Positions 37,327 to 47,839 of a DNA stretch of 64,000 bases are shown piece after piece. The stretch lies in the NCBI RefSeq assembly GCF_005234135.1, contig NZ_CP039965.1, positions 1,054,001-1,118,000 of the forward strand. The letters are read 5' to 3'. The translations under genes and the position numbers were made by a program. Below the pieces are notes generated by a model. It saw only the letters and a program-made list of their open reading frames with translations. It did no database searches and was not told the DNA's origin. The DNA comes from Pseudorhodobacter turbinis. GTDB taxonomy: Bacteria; Pseudomonadota; Alphaproteobacteria; Rhodobacterales; Rhodobacteraceae. How positions within the stretch are numbered: position 1 is the first letter of the stretch; the number at the start of each line of letters is the position of its first letter.

Positions 37327-40300
37327 TCACGCCACCAAGGCTTCGGCACGTTTCAGGTCGACCGAAACAAGCTGGCTTACGCCTTGTTCGGCCATTGTCA
37401 CCCCGAACAAACGGTCCATGCGGGCCATGGTCACGGCATGGTGGGTGATGATCAAAAAGCGGGTTTCGGTCCGGCGTGTCATCTCATCCAGCAGGTCACA
37501 AAACCGCGTCACATTGGCATCATCCAGCGGCGCATCCACCTCATCCAGCACACAAATCGGCGCGGGATTGGCAAGGAACACCGCAAAGATAAGCGCCATC
37601 GCCGTCAGCGTTTGCTCCCCCCCCGACAGCAGGGAAAGCGTGGCCAGCTTTTTGCCCGGCGGCTGGCACATGATCTCTAGGCCCGCATCCAGTGGGTCAT
37701 CGGATTCGACCAGCACAAGCCGCGCCTCACCGCCGCCAAACAGATGCGAAAACAATGTCCCGAATGAGGCGTTCACCTGCTCAAACGCCGTCAAAAGCCG
37801 TTCGCGCCCCTCACGGTTCAATCCTGCAATACCGGCCCGCAATGCCTTGATCGCCTCGGTCAGATCGGTCTTTTCCGCAGCCAGCGTGTCGTGTTCTTCT
37901 TGCACGGCTTTGGCGTCTTCCTCGGCGCGCAAGTTCACAGCCCCCAAGGCTTCGCGCTGCCGTTTCAGACGGCCCACTTCCGTTTCCAGATGCTCTGCGT
38001 CGGGCATATTATCCGCATCTGCGCCCAAGGTTTCCAGCAGCTTTTCGGGAGAACATTCCAGCTCTTCATGGATGCGTAGGGCGGCGGCTTGACGGGCCTC
38101 TTCGGCGGCCTCATGGCGGGCCTCAGTGCGCGCGCGGGCCTCTCTCGCCTCACCGGCAAGGCGTTCAGCATCGCGTTCGTGCAAGCTGGCATCGCGCAGG
38201 GTGGCATCGGCCAGCGCCAAAGCATCCGCGGCAGCGGTACGGCGGGCCTCGGCGGTTTCCATCGCTTCGGCCAGATCTTCGCGCTGAATGGCGATTTCTT
38301 CGGGGGCGGCCTGCGCCTCTTCCAGCTCTTCCTCGGTTGTGGCTTTGCGTTCGGCAAGCTCTTGCGCGCGGGTATTGGCGGTTTCCAAACGGTGCTTCCA
38401 GCCCGAAATTTCTTTGGTCACCTCTTGCTGACGCTTCAGGCGACCTTCGCCCTCACGGCGCAATTCGTCATGGGCGGATCGGCGCGTCATCATGGTGATC
38501 CGCGCAGCCTCTACCGTGGTTCTTAGCGTCTCGATTGACGCGCGGGCCGCCTCCAGATCGGGCAGCGCGTCGATGGCGGTGCGCGCCTCTCGCAGGGCGG
38601 TGCGCGCCTCGGCCGCCTCGGCATCATAGCGCCGGACCGACAGTTGCGCCGCATCCAGCTTGCCCTGCGCGATGGACCGATCCGCCTCTGCCCGCGACAG
38701 CGCGCGGTTGCCCTCGGTCACGCGGGTATCAGCGGCGCGGCGGGCATCGCGGGCCATCTGGTCGGCGCGGGCAAGATTGGCCAAACGCTCTTGCAAGGCC
38801 TCATGCGCCTGTTTTGCGCCATCGGCCTTGGTCGCTGCCTCTTCAAGATCACGTTTAAGCTGCACCAGCCGGTTCAACTGTTTCAACCGCAGCGCCGCCG
38901 CCGAGGGCGCATCATCCGCCCCCACGCGAAACCCGTCCCAACGCCACAAATCGCCCTCAACGCTGACCAACCGTTGACCGGGGCGAAGGGCTGCTTGCAA
39001 GGCCGCCCCCTGCGCCCGCGTGACCAACCCGATCTGGCGGATACGACGGCGCAGTACATCCGGCACCGCAACCCATTCGGCCAAGGGCGTGGCCCCTGTG
39101 GGCAGGGCAGCATCCGCATCATAATCGGGCAGGCCGGCCCAGCCCGAGGCCGCATCACCCGTCACCGCCGGTGCGCGCAGATCATCGGCCAAAGCCGCGC
39201 CCAGCGCAGCCTCATATCCCGGCGTCACACGGCATTGGTCCAACACTTGCGCACCGGAATCGGACTCGCGGTCCACCAAGCGCGCAAGGGCGGCGACTTC
39301 GGCGCGCAGGGCGTTGGCCTCGCCTTCCGCCTCGGAACGCATGGCGCGGGCGTCGGCCTCAAGGCCTTGCGCCTCCATGCGCGCCTCTTCGGCAGATTCG
39401 AGCGCCTCTTCGGTGGCCTCGGCAAGGGCTGCAGCCTCTTCGAGTGTGATCTCGGCGGCCTCAAAGGCCTCGGCGGCGCCGGCCTCGGCCTCTTGCGCCT
39501 CAACGGCAGCTTCGCGGGCGCGGGTGGCGTGGGCTTCCAGCTTGTCCACCGTGGCCTGGGTATCGGCAAGCAAACGGCCCGCGGATTGGTGGCGCGCGGC
39601 AAGGCGGGCAACATCTTCGGTGATCTGCGACATGCCGGCCTCACGCTCGGCCAACAAAGCACCCGCTTCACGCGAAAGGGTCGCCGCCTCGCCCAAGCGT
39701 TCGTCATGCCCTTCGGCGGCGCGGGCAAGTTGCTCTGCCTCCCACTCCAGCCGCTCTATCGTTTCTTGTGCGTCGCGGTTCAAGCCGGATTCACGCTCCA
39801 TATCGCGGGAAAGCTGCTCGATGCGGCCGCGCAGGGTGTCGATCAACTGCATGGCGCGGGATTCGCTATCGTTCAGCGCATCATGCTGCACGGTAAGCCG
39901 TTGCAAAAGCGCCGATGCGATGGCCTCTTCTTCGCGCTTGGCCGGAAGGTCGGCCTCGGCCTTGGTGCGGGCCTCGGCGGCCAGACGGGACAGGGTTTCG
40001 GCCTTGCCGGCCTGTATCAACCGTTCGCGCAGCAAGGATTGCGCCTCTACCACGGCCATATCGGCCTCGCGCCAGCGGCGGTACAAAAGCAGACCTTCGC
40101 TGCGGCGCAAATCGCTGCCGATCTCGCGATAGCGGGCGGCTTGGCGAACCTGACGCGCCAATGTACCAAGCTGCACCGAGAGCGCTTCCAGCACATCATC
40201 CACCCGCGCAAGGTTGGTTTCGGTCGCGTTTAACCGCAGCTCTGCCTCATGCCGCCGCTGATAAAGGCCAGAAATGCCGGCGGCCTCTTCCAAGATCCGG

Positions 40301-40782
40301 CGGCGCGCTTTGGGTTTGGCGTTGATCAGTTCGGAAATCTGGCCCTGCCGCACCAAAGCGGGCGAATGCGCACCGGTCGAGGCATCTGCAAACAACATCT
40401 GAATATCGCGCGCGCGCACATCCCGCGTGTTGGCCTTATAGGCCGAGCCGGCATCCCGCGTGATACGGCGGGTAATCTCGATCGTATCCGCCTCGTTAAA
40501 ACCGGCCGGGGCAAGGCGATCCTCATTGTCGATCACCAGTGCTACTTCGGCAAAGTTACGCGCCGGACGGGTTGAGGTGCCCGCAAATATCACGTCCTCC
40601 ATGCCGCCGCCGCGCATCGCTGTGGGGCGGTTTTCACCCATCACCCAGCGCAGGGCCTCCAGCAGGTTGGACTTGCCGCAGCCATTGGGACCAACCACAC
40701 CCGTCAGCCCCTCATGGATGATAAGATCCGTAGGGTCGACAAAGCTTTTAAAGCCATTAAGCCGGAGGCGGTTGAAACGCAA
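37327..40782 (-). CDS. smc: Chromosome segregation protein SMC
   Basis: 1151 residues, the standard length. Walker A GPNGCGKSN is at 31-39; two very long Glu/Ala/Arg-rich coiled coils flank a hinge at roughly 510-640 (QVLDQCRVTPGYEAALGAAL and on); the ABC signature LSLLSGGEQTLTA and Walker B PICVLDEVDAPLDDANV close the head. It organises and separates chromosome arms. The presence of smc shows that this DNA belongs to the main chromosome. Confidence 0.97.
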   Translation of the reverse strand: MRFNRLRLNGFKSFVDPTDLIIHEGLTGVVGPNGCGKSNLLEALRWVMGENRPTAMRGGGMEDVIFAGTSTRPARNFAEVALVIDNEDRLAPAGFNEADTIEITRRITRDAGSAYKANTRDVRARDIQMLFADASTGAHSPALVRQGQISELINAKPKARRRILEEAAGISGLYQRRHEAELRLNATETNLARVDDVLEALSVQLGTLARQVRQAARYREIGSDLRRSEGLLLYRRWREADMAVVEAQSLLRERLIQAGKAETLSRLAAEARTKAEADLPAKREEEAIASALLQRLTVQHDALNDSESRAMQLIDTLRGRIEQLSRDMERESGLNRDAQETIERLEWEAEQLARAAEGHDERLGEAATLSREAGALLAEREAGMSQITEDVARLAARHQSAGRLLADTQATVDKLEAHATRAREAAVEAQEAEAGAAEAFEAAEITLEEAAALAEATEEALESAEEARMEAQGLEADARAMRSEAEGEANALRAEVAALARLVDRESDSGAQVLDQCRVTPGYEAALGAALADDLRAPAVTGDAASGWAGLPDYDADAALPTGATPLAEWVAVPDVLRRRIRQIGLVTRAQGAALQAALRPGQRLVSVEGDLWRWDGFRVGADDAPSAAALRLKQLNRLVQLKRDLEEAATKADGAKQAHEALQERLANLARADQMARDARRAADTRVTEGNRALSRAEADRSIAQGKLDAAQLSVRRYDAEAAEARTALREARTAIDALPDLEAARASIETLRTTVEAARITMMTRRSAHDELRREGEGRLKRQQEVTKEISGWKHRLETANTRAQELAERKATTEEELEEAQAAPEEIAIQREDLAEAMETAEARRTAAADALALADATLRDASLHERDAERLAGEAREARARTEARHEAAEEARQAAALRIHEELECSPEKLLETLGADADNMPDAEHLETEVGRLKRQREALGAVNLRAEEDAKAVQEEHDTLAAEKTDLTEAIKALRAGIAGLNREGRERLLTAFEQVNASFGTLFSHLFGGGEARLVLVESDDPLDAGLEIMCQPPGKKLATLSLLSGGEQTLTAMALIFAVFLANPAPICVLDEVDAPLDDANVTRFCDLLDEMTRRTETRFLIITHHAVTMARMDRLFGVTMAEQGVSQLVSVDLKRAEALVA

Positions 40783-41081
40783 AGGAGGGCACCGTTGATT
40801 CTGTTGCAGTGGCGCATGCTCTGTCCAGCCGCGTGATGTGTCAACCCGTTAACCTTGACCTGTCACGCGCCGATGCCACCCCTTTAATATGATCACAAGC
40901 ATGCAGCACATCAGCCGCTGCCATGAAACAGGAACACTGGCCTCATACGCAGGGCGACGGATGCACCCAATCCGGAAATTCAAATGTAACCCCCTATCAA
41001 TTTTACTATCCATGCATGAGGCTTTAAGATCATCGAACGGTCCGGCTATGTCCCTCCACCAACTTTTATGAAGGTTTTCCC

Positions 41082-42008
41082 ATGGCCACCAAAGCGATGC
41101 TGCACCCCCGTAACCAACACCGAGAGGGTTACGATTTCATGCGTTTGGTGGCGCAATCACCCGAGCTTGAAACATTTACAATCCGCAACCCTGCGGGTCA
41201 GACGACTATTGATTTTCAGGATGTGCAAGCAGTCCGCATGCTGAATCGGGCGTTGCTAAAGACGCATTACAATATCGATTTCTGGGATATCCCTGCCAAC
41301 TATCTATGCCCTCCTATTCCAGGGCGTGTCGACTACATCCACTATCTGGCTGACTTACTTGCCGACAGCAACAACCAGGAAATTCCGCGCGGGCGTAATA
41401 TCAAAGCGCTGGACATCGGCACCGGTGCAAGCTTGGTGTACCCTCTTACTGGCCAGAGTGAATACGGCTGGCACTTCACGGGCGTTGATATAGATCCCGC
41501 CGCGATCAAATCTGCACAGCAGATTTGCCAATTCAACAAGCTGAACATTACCCTTAAACGGCAGAATATACGCGAGAATATCTTTAGAGGGGTAATCCAG
41601 CCCCATGATGCTTTTCACGTCACCATGTGCAACCCGCCGTTCCATGCTTCTATCGAGCAAGCGAATAAAGGCACCCAACGCAAGTGGCGCAATCTTGGCA
41701 AAGGGCAATCAAAAAAGCTCAATTTTGGCGGCCAAAATGCCGAACTTTGGTGTCCCGGTGGCGAGATAGGTTTCATAGCCACCATGATTGAACAGAGCAT
41801 GGAGTTCGCCAACCAATGCCTGTGGTTTAGTTCGCTGGTGTCGAAAAAAGACAACCTCCGGCCGCTCTACAAAATTCTGAAAAAGGCGGAAGTTGCTGAC
41901 TTCAAAGTTGTCGAAATGGCACAGGGGCAAAAGACCAGCCGTTTTATTGCCTGGACCTACATCAAGAAAAGCCAGCGATCCCTGTACATTAACGGGCCCA
42001 GAGCCTAG
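41082..42008 (+). CDS. rlmF: 23S rRNA (adenine-1618-N6)-methyltransferase
   Basis: 308 residues. Starts with [20 protein letters not shown], then [30 protein letters not shown] for the SAM-binding motif I, and the catalytic N6-adenine motif in CNPPFHAS. This matches RlmF (YbiN), which methylates A1618 of 23S rRNA. RlmF is best known from Gammaproteobacteria. Base composition is visibly more AT-rich than the flanking smc and later genes. Its stop and that of the convergent kinase gene share CTAG. Confidence 0.9.
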   Translation: MATKAMLHPRNQHREGYDFMRLVAQSPELETFTIRNPAGQTTIDFQDVQAVRMLNRALLKTHYNIDFWDIPANYLCPPIPGRVDYIHYLADLLADSNNQEIPRGRNIKALDIGTGASLVYPLTGQSEYGWHFTGVDIDPAAIKSAQQICQFNKLNITLKRQNIRENIFRGVIQPHDAFHVTMCNPPFHASIEQANKGTQRKWRNLGKGQSKKLNFGGQNAELWCPGGEIGFIATMIEQSMEFANQCLWFSSLVSKKDNLRPLYKILKKAEVADFKVVEMAQGQKTSRFIAWTYIKKSQRSLYINGPRA

Positions 42009-44272
42009 GACTTAGGAGAATGTGCCACTTGTGCGGTCCATTGTTGAATGGCTGCCATTAAGGCGACTTTGGTGATCGGCTTGGTTAGAAAACCGTCCAT
42101 GCCAGCCTCTAAACAACGCTCCTCATCCTCTTGCAATGCGTTGGCCGTCAAGGCCACAATCGGACAATGACCCGCAGCTGTTTTGGCCTCCAAGGCTCGA
42201 ATAGCACGTGTGGCTTCCAGCCCGTCCATCTCCGGCATAGACACGTCCATCAATATCACATCAGGCGCGGTATCCGTGAATTTCTCCAAAGCCACACGGC
42301 CATTATCCGCAAAGATTAAGGAAAAACCCGACTTTGCCAGCATCTTCTTTACAATAAACTGATTGGTTTTATTGTCTTCGGCTACAAGAACTTTGAGATG
42401 ACCAGCATGTTCGCTATGTTGCTCAATTTGCTTCACAGCAGGCACCTTCACTTCATTCATCTGAAGCGACCGGATAATGACCGCGCGCAAGCTTTCGGAC
42501 TGCACCGGTTTCAAGAGCAATTCACAAGGGCTGTGCTCTGACTTGATTGACGGGCTCATTGCCTGCTCAATCGATGACAAGACAATGAGAGGTGTTTTTT
42601 TCAAAGCATCCATGCCCCGGATGCGCCCTGCAAGCTCTTCGCCATCCATATGAGGCATCTGGTAGTCTTGAATTATAAGATCAAAAGGGTCGTCTGTCCG
42701 TTCAAGGATTTCCAGTGCTTCCATACCGGAAGACGCCAGCACCGGAATCATATTCCAGCTGGCAAGACGCTCGGACAAAATTTTTCGATTCAGTTCCAGA
42801 TCATCAACAACGAGAACGCGCAAACCGTCCAGCGATGGCTGTCTTTTGTCGATATGAGAGAGCATTTCCGGCGCGGTGGGAAGCGGCACCTTCACACTAA
42901 ATGTTGACCCGCGATCACCTTCCGAGGTGACAGTTATAGCCCCCCCCATCAAAATCAACAGCCTTGCAGAGATTGCCAAACCCAATCCAGTTCCCTCAAA
43001 TTGCCGGTTCCGGGCGCTGTCCACCTGCTCAAATGCATTGAAGATCTGATTTACACGATCAGGCGGGATACCTATCCCTGTATCCGTCACCTCGATCCGG
43101 AGATTGTATTGGTTCGCCCCCTTAATTCCGGACACATCGATATAAACATACCCGTCAAGCGTGAACTTAATCGCGTTGCCTATAATGTTCATAAGTACCT
43201 GCCTGAATTTTCCGACATCCCCTATGAACGCGGTGGGCAGCTCTGGATCATAGCGCAGCACGACCTCAACCGAGCTTTCCCCGGCTTTTTTTGAAAGCAG
43301 CGTCAGAATTCCCTCGATCGTTGCCTGCAGATTAAAAGGGGCAAGTTCCAGTTCCGATTTGCCAGCTTCGATTTTGGAAAAATCCAGAATGTCGTTGATA
43401 ATCGCCAGCAACGCCGCACCAGACGACGATATCGTTTCGGCATACACCCTTTGATCGTCATTAAGTTCGGTCTCAAGAATAAGCTCGGTCATTCCGATAA
43501 CGCCATTCATTGGCGTTCGGATTTCATGACTCATATTGGCCAGGAAGTCAGACTTTGCCCTATTCGCCCTGTCAGATTTTTCACGTTCAACTTCAAGCGC
43601 TTGCTCACGATCATCCCGTTCCAGAAACGTTTCCCGCAGAATGTCGACCGATTTGTCGAGCGCTGTGAATTCCCGGGCAGCAAACGTCCCAATCGGTTTT
43701 CGTTCATGTGCGCTACCCAAAATAACTGCTGACATCCGGTTGTGGATATTGTGAAGGGGCCGCATGGTGAAAAAATGTGTCAGCAGCAAACACAGACACG
43801 AAAGTGAGACCATCGCGAGTGCGATCATAAGGCGCGTGCGATTGATTTCGGCATCGATTGCCGCCTGACCCTCGGCGATAGACCAATCCACTTCGATAAC
43901 ACCGAAGGATTCGCCCTCCACGACGATTTCACGTTTGAAATGACGAAGTGACGTGACATCTTCAGCGCCTTCTCGCGTTGCTTGGGCGATAAGATCACCG
44001 AAGTCATTCCGAATTGAGAGGGAGAGCAACTTGGAGCTTGTCGACAAAGCTTGCTCCATAGCAGATTCCAGAACAGGAGTGTCCTGAACGATAATGGGTT
44101 CAATCATCAAACCGCTGATGAGAGAGACCGTCAGATCCGCTTGCTCCTGAAGAGCGTCATTCATTTGACTGACTTTATTATCTCGTTCATGGTTTTCAAC
44201 AAGCAGCCCAACAGTGAGCGCAACACAGGCCATAGAGATTGCGATCTGGGTATATGCGCCCATTTTCCTCAT
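42005..44272 (-). CDS. Hybrid sensor histidine kinase with two receiver domains
   Basis: 755 residues. A first membrane helix (about 9-25), a periplasmic sensor (26-145), a second helix (about 147-168) and HAMP (about 170-222) lead through a coiled coil to the DHp domain with H249 in the [10 protein letters not shown] box, and the ATPase domain (N box [11 protein letters not shown]1 DTGIGIPP, G2 GTGLGLAI). Two receivers follow: 485-600 with D536, and 627-745 with D676 and K731. No HPt domain and no output domain is present. It lies 22 bp after the PhnD-like binding-protein gene in one operon, so the periplasmic protein probably presents a ligand to this sensor. Partner phosphotransferase must be elsewhere. 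Confidence 0.92.
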   Translation of the reverse strand: MRKMGAYTQIAISMACVALTVGLLVENHERDNKVSQMNDALQEQADLTVSLISGLMIEPIIVQDTPVLESAMEQALSTSSKLLSLSIRNDFGDLIAQATREGAEDVTSLRHFKREIVVEGESFGVIEVDWSIAEGQAAIDAEINRTRLMIALAMVSLSCLCLLLTHFFTMRPLHNIHNRMSAVILGSAHERKPIGTFAAREFTALDKSVDILRETFLERDDREQALEVEREKSDRANRAKSDFLANMSHEIRTPMNGVIGMTELILETELNDDQRVYAETISSSGAALLAIINDILDFSKIEAGKSELELAPFNLQATIEGILTLLSKKAGESSVEVVLRYDPELPTAFIGDVGKFRQVLMNIIGNAIKFTLDGYVYIDVSGIKGANQYNLRIEVTDTGIGIPPDRVNQIFNAFEQVDSARNRQFEGTGLGLAISARLLILMGGAITVTSEGDRGSTFSVKVPLPTAPEMLSHIDKRQPSLDGLRVLVVDDLELNRKILSERLASWNMIPVLASSGMEALEILERTDDPFDLIIQDYQMPHMDGEELAGRIRGMDALKKTPLIVLSSIEQAMSPSIKSEHSPCELLLKPVQSESLRAVIIRSLQMNEVKVPAVKQIEQHSEHAGHLKVLVAEDNKTNQFIVKKMLAKSGFSLIFADNGRVALEKFTDTAPDVILMDVSMPEMDGLEATRAIRALEAKTAAGHCPIVALTANALQEDEERCLEAGMDGFLTKPITKVALMAAIQQWTAQVAHSPKS

Positions 44273-44294
44273 ATGCTCATCCTCCCAACCGCAT

Positions 44295-45191
44295 TTAGAA
44301 TCCTTTGCTGTGGTTCATGGCGTGGCGGATGAAATCATAATCAGCGTCAGATCCTTCCAGAAATCCGTCTTCGGCGATGTCACCCAACAGTTCGGCGTCT
44401 TTTATCTCCAACATAACCTGTCGCATCGCGGCGAGGACTGCAGGATCCATCCCCGCGGCAGCCAGCCAGGGCTTTGTGACATTTTCGAACTCGAACATCG
44501 GCCGGATCGGAACACCCGACCGTATTAGTTTGATCATCGTGTCTTCTTTTAGGGCGCCTGCAGTGAATCGACCGACACCGACCGCAGCACCAACCCGATC
44601 GTGGCGACCAAGATAGTCGTAGCCGCTCAGCTCTTTGCTGGTAATTCCCGCACGTATCAGATGGCTTTGGGCAAGATACCTTCCGATGGTCGACAACTGA
44701 TCACCAAAAGCAAAGCTTTTATTCCTGAGTTCTCTTAGTGACTGAATGGGGCTGTCCGCATGGACGGCGATAACCCCTTTGAACCGCTTACTCCCCTTAT
44801 TGGATTCCATAGCAATAATCTGGATGCCGCTATTCTGTTCGAAAACTGTGATGTATGAGGCCGGTCCGAAACGGGAAAAATCCACATCGCCAACCGCAAG
44901 ATGCTCGATGCTGGTTTCATATTCCTTCGCAACCCGCATCTTGATGTGCACTGGTTCTCCGAGAATATCGGTCATCTCATGGGCCAGATACTGCAAGAAA
45001 GGGCGATACATTTTAACCGTCTGGGTCGGCTTGTCTGCAGCATAGGTTCCAAAAACCAAGTTGATGTCCGCCATTGCCGACGTTGCAAGAACAGCTGCCA
45101 CCGTTGCCGCGACAACAGCGCGTGCCCATCGGGCGCCACACCTCTTGTACCTTGCAACGCAAGTGAACAATTCTACCACAATTCCTTTCAT
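44295..45191 (-). CDS. PhnD-like phosphate/phosphonate periplasmic binding protein
   Basis: 298 residues. A long signal peptide ends near LATSAMA at about residue 41. The mature part starts with [28 protein letters not shown], followed by [19 protein letters not shown] and [26 protein letters not shown], the pattern of PhnD/PtxB binding proteins. No ABC permease or ATPase gene is next to it; instead it is cotranscribed with the hybrid kinase 22 bp downstream. A signalling role, like TorT for TorS or LuxP for LuxQ, is inferred. Ligand unknown. GAGGG lies before ATG. Confidence 0.85.
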   Translation of the reverse strand: MKGIVVELFTCVARYKRCGARWARAVVAATVAAVLATSAMADINLVFGTYAADKPTQTVKMYRPFLQYLAHEMTDILGEPVHIKMRVAKEYETSIEHLAVGDVDFSRFGPASYITVFEQNSGIQIIAMESNKGSKRFKGVIAVHADSPIQSLRELRNKSFAFGDQLSTIGRYLAQSHLIRAGITSKELSGYDYLGRHDRVGAAVGVGRFTAGALKEDTMIKLIRSGVPIRPMFEFENVTKPWLAAAGMDPAVLAAMRQVMLEIKDAELLGDIAEDGFLEGSDADYDFIRHAMNHSKGF

Positions 45192-45544
45192 AGGTTTCCC
45201 TCTAATAGCTTCGGATTCGCTTTAAGGCCTCGCCCAAAATGATCAGACATTCATGGCAGACTAAAAAGAAGAACTCCTTAATGCCGCCCAGCATCGCGGG
45301 ATGGCCGCCAATCCGGGGTAATCCGCTGCGAAATAATTTTCCGGGGTGCGCCGGAAATCAATCACGCCCTGCTTCTTCAAACATTGCTTTGCGTACGGCT
45401 GTCTGAATTTCGCGAAAGACCATGACAGTTTCCAACGGCCAATCACGTCCCTGTCACATCTCCCGATATCGTTGGTTCAAAGGTTAATATTGCTTGACCA
45501 ACCAATCCTCTACGCAGAGACTATGCCGCTCAAGGAAGAGCAAA
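45192..45544. other. Intergenic stretch without recognisable gene
   Basis: This 353-bp gap lies between the divergent binding-protein gene and a GNAT gene. Minus-strand frame 45261-45446 (61 codons) shows no family features or ribosome-binding site. Promoters for both flanking genes must lie here, but I could not pick convincing -35/-10 pairs. It may mark the right edge of the AT-richer island. Confidence 0.5.
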
Positions 45545-45997
45545 ATGACGCCATTTCAACCCAAAGCTCCTTATGATTGGGATGCGCTTTACGCGCTGAT
45601 ACAACGGGCTTTTGCCAGCATGGAGGGGCGGATCGACCCGCCGTCCTCGCTGTACAGGATGACAGCCAAGGATCTGGCGACCCACCCCGGAGAGGTCTGG
45701 GTGATCGGCCGCCCCGCGCGTGCCTGTATGGTCCTGACCCCAACGGCGGGCAGCCTTTATCTGGGCCGCTTATCGGTCGACAAACCCTGGCTTAGAAAAG
45801 GCTATGCCCGTATTTTAATAACCCACGCCGAAAGCCGTGCCCGCGCCCTTGGCCTTCCCGTATTGAAGCTGCAATCCCGGATCGAGCTGGTGGAAAACCA
45901 CGCGGTTTTCTTTGCGCTCGGATTCAAACAATCAGGCGCCTCCACCCATAAGGGGTTTTCCGCCCCCACCTCATTGATCTTTACCAAAGAGGTTTAA
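45545..45997 (+). CDS. GNAT-family N-acetyltransferase
   Basis: 150 residues from ATG at 45545 with AGGAAGAG upstream. GNAT features: SLYLGRLSVDKPWLRKGYARILITHAESRARALGLPVLKL for the acetyl-CoA loop and helix, then ENHAVFFALGFKQSGASTHKGF. The N-terminus (YDWDALYALIQRAFASMEGRIDPPSS) resembles GNAT proteins of Rhodobacterales. Acceptor unknown. It stands alone at the junction of the AT-richer island and the normal GC-rich background. Confidence 0.88.
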   Translation: MTPFQPKAPYDWDALYALIQRAFASMEGRIDPPSSLYRMTAKDLATHPGEVWVIGRPARACMVLTPTAGSLYLGRLSVDKPWLRKGYARILITHAESRARALGLPVLKLQSRIELVENHAVFFALGFKQSGASTHKGFSAPTSLIFTKEV

Positions 45998-46023
45998 CCC
46001 CACCGCAGTGCCGACTGGCCAGT

Positions 46024-46695
46024 TCAAGCCAGAAATTTTCCAACCGTCATATGTCGCTTGAAGCCATGGCCGGGGCATCGCTCCACCGCGAATCCTGCGG
46101 CCGTCAACCCGCGCCGCACAAAACCGGCAGCGGTATAGGTTGCACAGGTGCCATCGGGGGCGGTGTGGCGGCCAACATCCGCCATCAGGTCCGCGCCCCA
46201 AAGTTCGGGGTTTTTGGCCGGGGAAAACCCGTCCAGGAACCACGCATCCGCCTTTTGCCCCCAACGCGGCAAAGTTTCGCGCGCATCCCCGATCACCACC
46301 TCAACCGAGACCTCGCCAAGCTGGAACACACGCGCGCCCTGCGCCCAATGCTGCAAGAACGGCGCGGCCACACAGGCCACCTGCGGAAATGCCGTCAGCG
46401 CGCGGGCAATATCATCCGCCGCCATGGGAAAGGCCTCAAACGAGGTAAAGCGGATCGGCACCTGCGCCACCAAAGCCGTGGCCAAAAGGTTCAACCCCGT
46501 GCCAAACCCCAGCTCCGCAATCTGAAAACCGGGGCGCAAACGTTCAGGCAGGCCATTACCGGCCAGAAATACATGGCGCGTTTCGTCCAGCCCGTTTTGC
46601 AGGCTGAAATACGGATCATCAAAACGGGTAGAAACCGGCAAGGCACCATCTCGCCATTCCAGCACCGCAGTTTCAGGGGGAGGGTTTTCGGTCAC
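46024..46695 (-). CDS. mnmD: tRNA 5-methylaminomethyl-2-thiouridine methyltransferase (MnmD)
   Basis: 223 residues from a GTG at 46695 (alternative TTG at 46701). It matches the N-terminal methyltransferase half of MnmC: LEWRDGALPVSTRFDDPYFS at the start, DETRHVFLAGNGLPERL, IAELGFGTGLNLLAT for SAM binding, and AWFLDGFSPAKNPELWG with the catalytic motif. It converts nm5s2U34 to mnm5s2U34 in tRNA. The oxidoreductase-like half of the E. coli fusion is not attached; an FAD oxidoreductase gene is divergent 53 bp away. Confidence 0.9.
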   Translation of the reverse strand: MTENPPPETAVLEWRDGALPVSTRFDDPYFSLQNGLDETRHVFLAGNGLPERLRPGFQIAELGFGTGLNLLATALVAQVPIRFTSFEAFPMAADDIARALTAFPQVACVAAPFLQHWAQGARVFQLGEVSVEVVIGDARETLPRWGQKADAWFLDGFSPAKNPELWGADLMADVGRHTAPDGTCATYTAAGFVRRGLTAAGFAVERCPGHGFKRHMTVGKFLA

Positions 46696-46748
46696 GGTCA
46701 AATCGCCTATGGCTACGCTGATCGAGACAATGGGCAAAGGGACGCAAA

Positions 46749-47780
46749 ATGGCAACGCCGGATCTGACAATACATGGCGCGGGCATTTTTGGCCTTTCGA
46801 TTGCTTGGGCCGCCGCCCAACGCGGCGCGCGGGTGCGGGTGATTGATGTGGCAAAACCGGGTGCAGGGTCGTCAGGCGGGCTGGTCGGCGCCTTGGCCCC
46901 GCATGTGCCGGAACTTTGGAACACCAAGAAAACCTTTCAGCTTGCAAGCCTGTTGATGGCGCAAAGCTGGTGGGATGCCGTGCAGGACACCGGCGGGCTG
47001 GACCCGCTTTACGCCCGCACAGGTCGGCTGCTGCCCATCGCGGATGAAGCACTTTTGGCCTTGGCCCGCACCCGAACGCTCAACGCGCAAACCCTTTGGC
47101 AAGGAGAGGCCGCTTGGAATGTGATCCCCGCCAGTGGCAACGATTGGGAACCGCACAGCCCGACGGGTTGGCTGGTGCAGGATACGCTTGCCGCCCAATT
47201 GCAACCCCGCGCAGCCCTTGCCGCCCTTTTGGCCGCCCTGCAGGCCAAAGGTGTGGAATTTGGCGGCGAGCCCCACGGCCCGCAAATCTGGGCCATCGGC
47301 CATGCAGGCCTAGAGGAACTGACAAGAAACCACACGCGCCAGATGGGCAACGGCGTCAAAGGACAGGCCGCCGCCTTTGGCCTTGATGCGGGCCGCCAGC
47401 CGCAAATCTCGGTCGACGGGCTGCATATTATCGCGCATGGTGATGGCACCGTCGCCATCGGCTCTACCTCGGAACGGTATTGGGACAACCCGACCAGCAC
47501 CGACGACCAGCTTGAAGCATTGATCGAGCGCGCCCGCGCCGCCCTGCCTTGCCTTGCGGGTGCCCCCGTGGTTGATCGCTGGGCCGGCGTCCGTCCACGC
47601 AGCCGCACCCGCGCGCCCATGCTCGGGCCTTGGCCCGACCGCCCCGGCCATTTCATCGCCAATGGCGGTTTCAAGATCGGCTTTGGCATGGCCCCGTTGA
47701 TCGCCGAGGTGATGGCCGATCTGGTGCTGGACGGCCAAGACCGTATCCCCGAGGAATTTACCGTGACGGCCAACCTTTAA
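46749..47780 (+). CDS. FAD-dependent oxidoreductase (DAO family)
   Basis: 343 residues. FAD-binding Rossmann start LTIHGAGIFGLSIAWAAAQRGARVRVID, then GAGSSGGLVGALAPHVPELW. The C-terminus has DRWAGVRPRSRTRAPMLGPW and GHFIANGGFKIGFGMAP, as in glycine oxidase/ThiO and the MnmC C-domain. Being divergent from mnmD with a 53-bp gap, it may supply the MnmC2-like oxidase step (removal of the carboxymethyl group of cmnm5U), but a ThiO-like amine oxidase is equally possible. AAAGGGA before ATG. Confidence 0.85.
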   Translation: MATPDLTIHGAGIFGLSIAWAAAQRGARVRVIDVAKPGAGSSGGLVGALAPHVPELWNTKKTFQLASLLMAQSWWDAVQDTGGLDPLYARTGRLLPIADEALLALARTRTLNAQTLWQGEAAWNVIPASGNDWEPHSPTGWLVQDTLAAQLQPRAALAALLAALQAKGVEFGGEPHGPQIWAIGHAGLEELTRNHTRQMGNGVKGQAAAFGLDAGRQPQISVDGLHIIAHGDGTVAIGSTSERYWDNPTSTDDQLEALIERARAALPCLAGAPVVDRWAGVRPRSRTRAPMLGPWPDRPGHFIANGGFKIGFGMAPLIAEVMADLVLDGQDRIPEEFTVTANL

Positions 47781-47839
47781 CGCCTTGATCCCAGCCGCCT
47801 TCCGTCGCAACCTGCCCCCAACCAAAGGGACAGGAGGCT

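Noticed and set aside
38644..40233. A 529-codon plus-strand frame inside smc
   Set aside because: Antisense to the coiled-coil part of smc; its low-complexity Gly/Leu/Arg content mirrors the repetitive Ala/Glu codons of the real gene.
40889..41071. A 60-codon frame between smc and rlmF
   Set aside because: No ribosome-binding site and no protein-like features; the 299-bp gap more likely holds promoters.
45261..45446. A 61-codon minus-strand frame in the gap before the GNAT gene, considered as a gene remnant
   Set aside because: Neither this frame nor the neighbouring ones could be tied to a family, and no upstream signals were found.
46024..47780. Reading mnmD and the FAD oxidoreductase as one broken mnmC fusion gene
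   Set aside because: They lie on opposite strands with their own starts and a 53-bp gap, so they are two intact genes, not a disrupted fusion.
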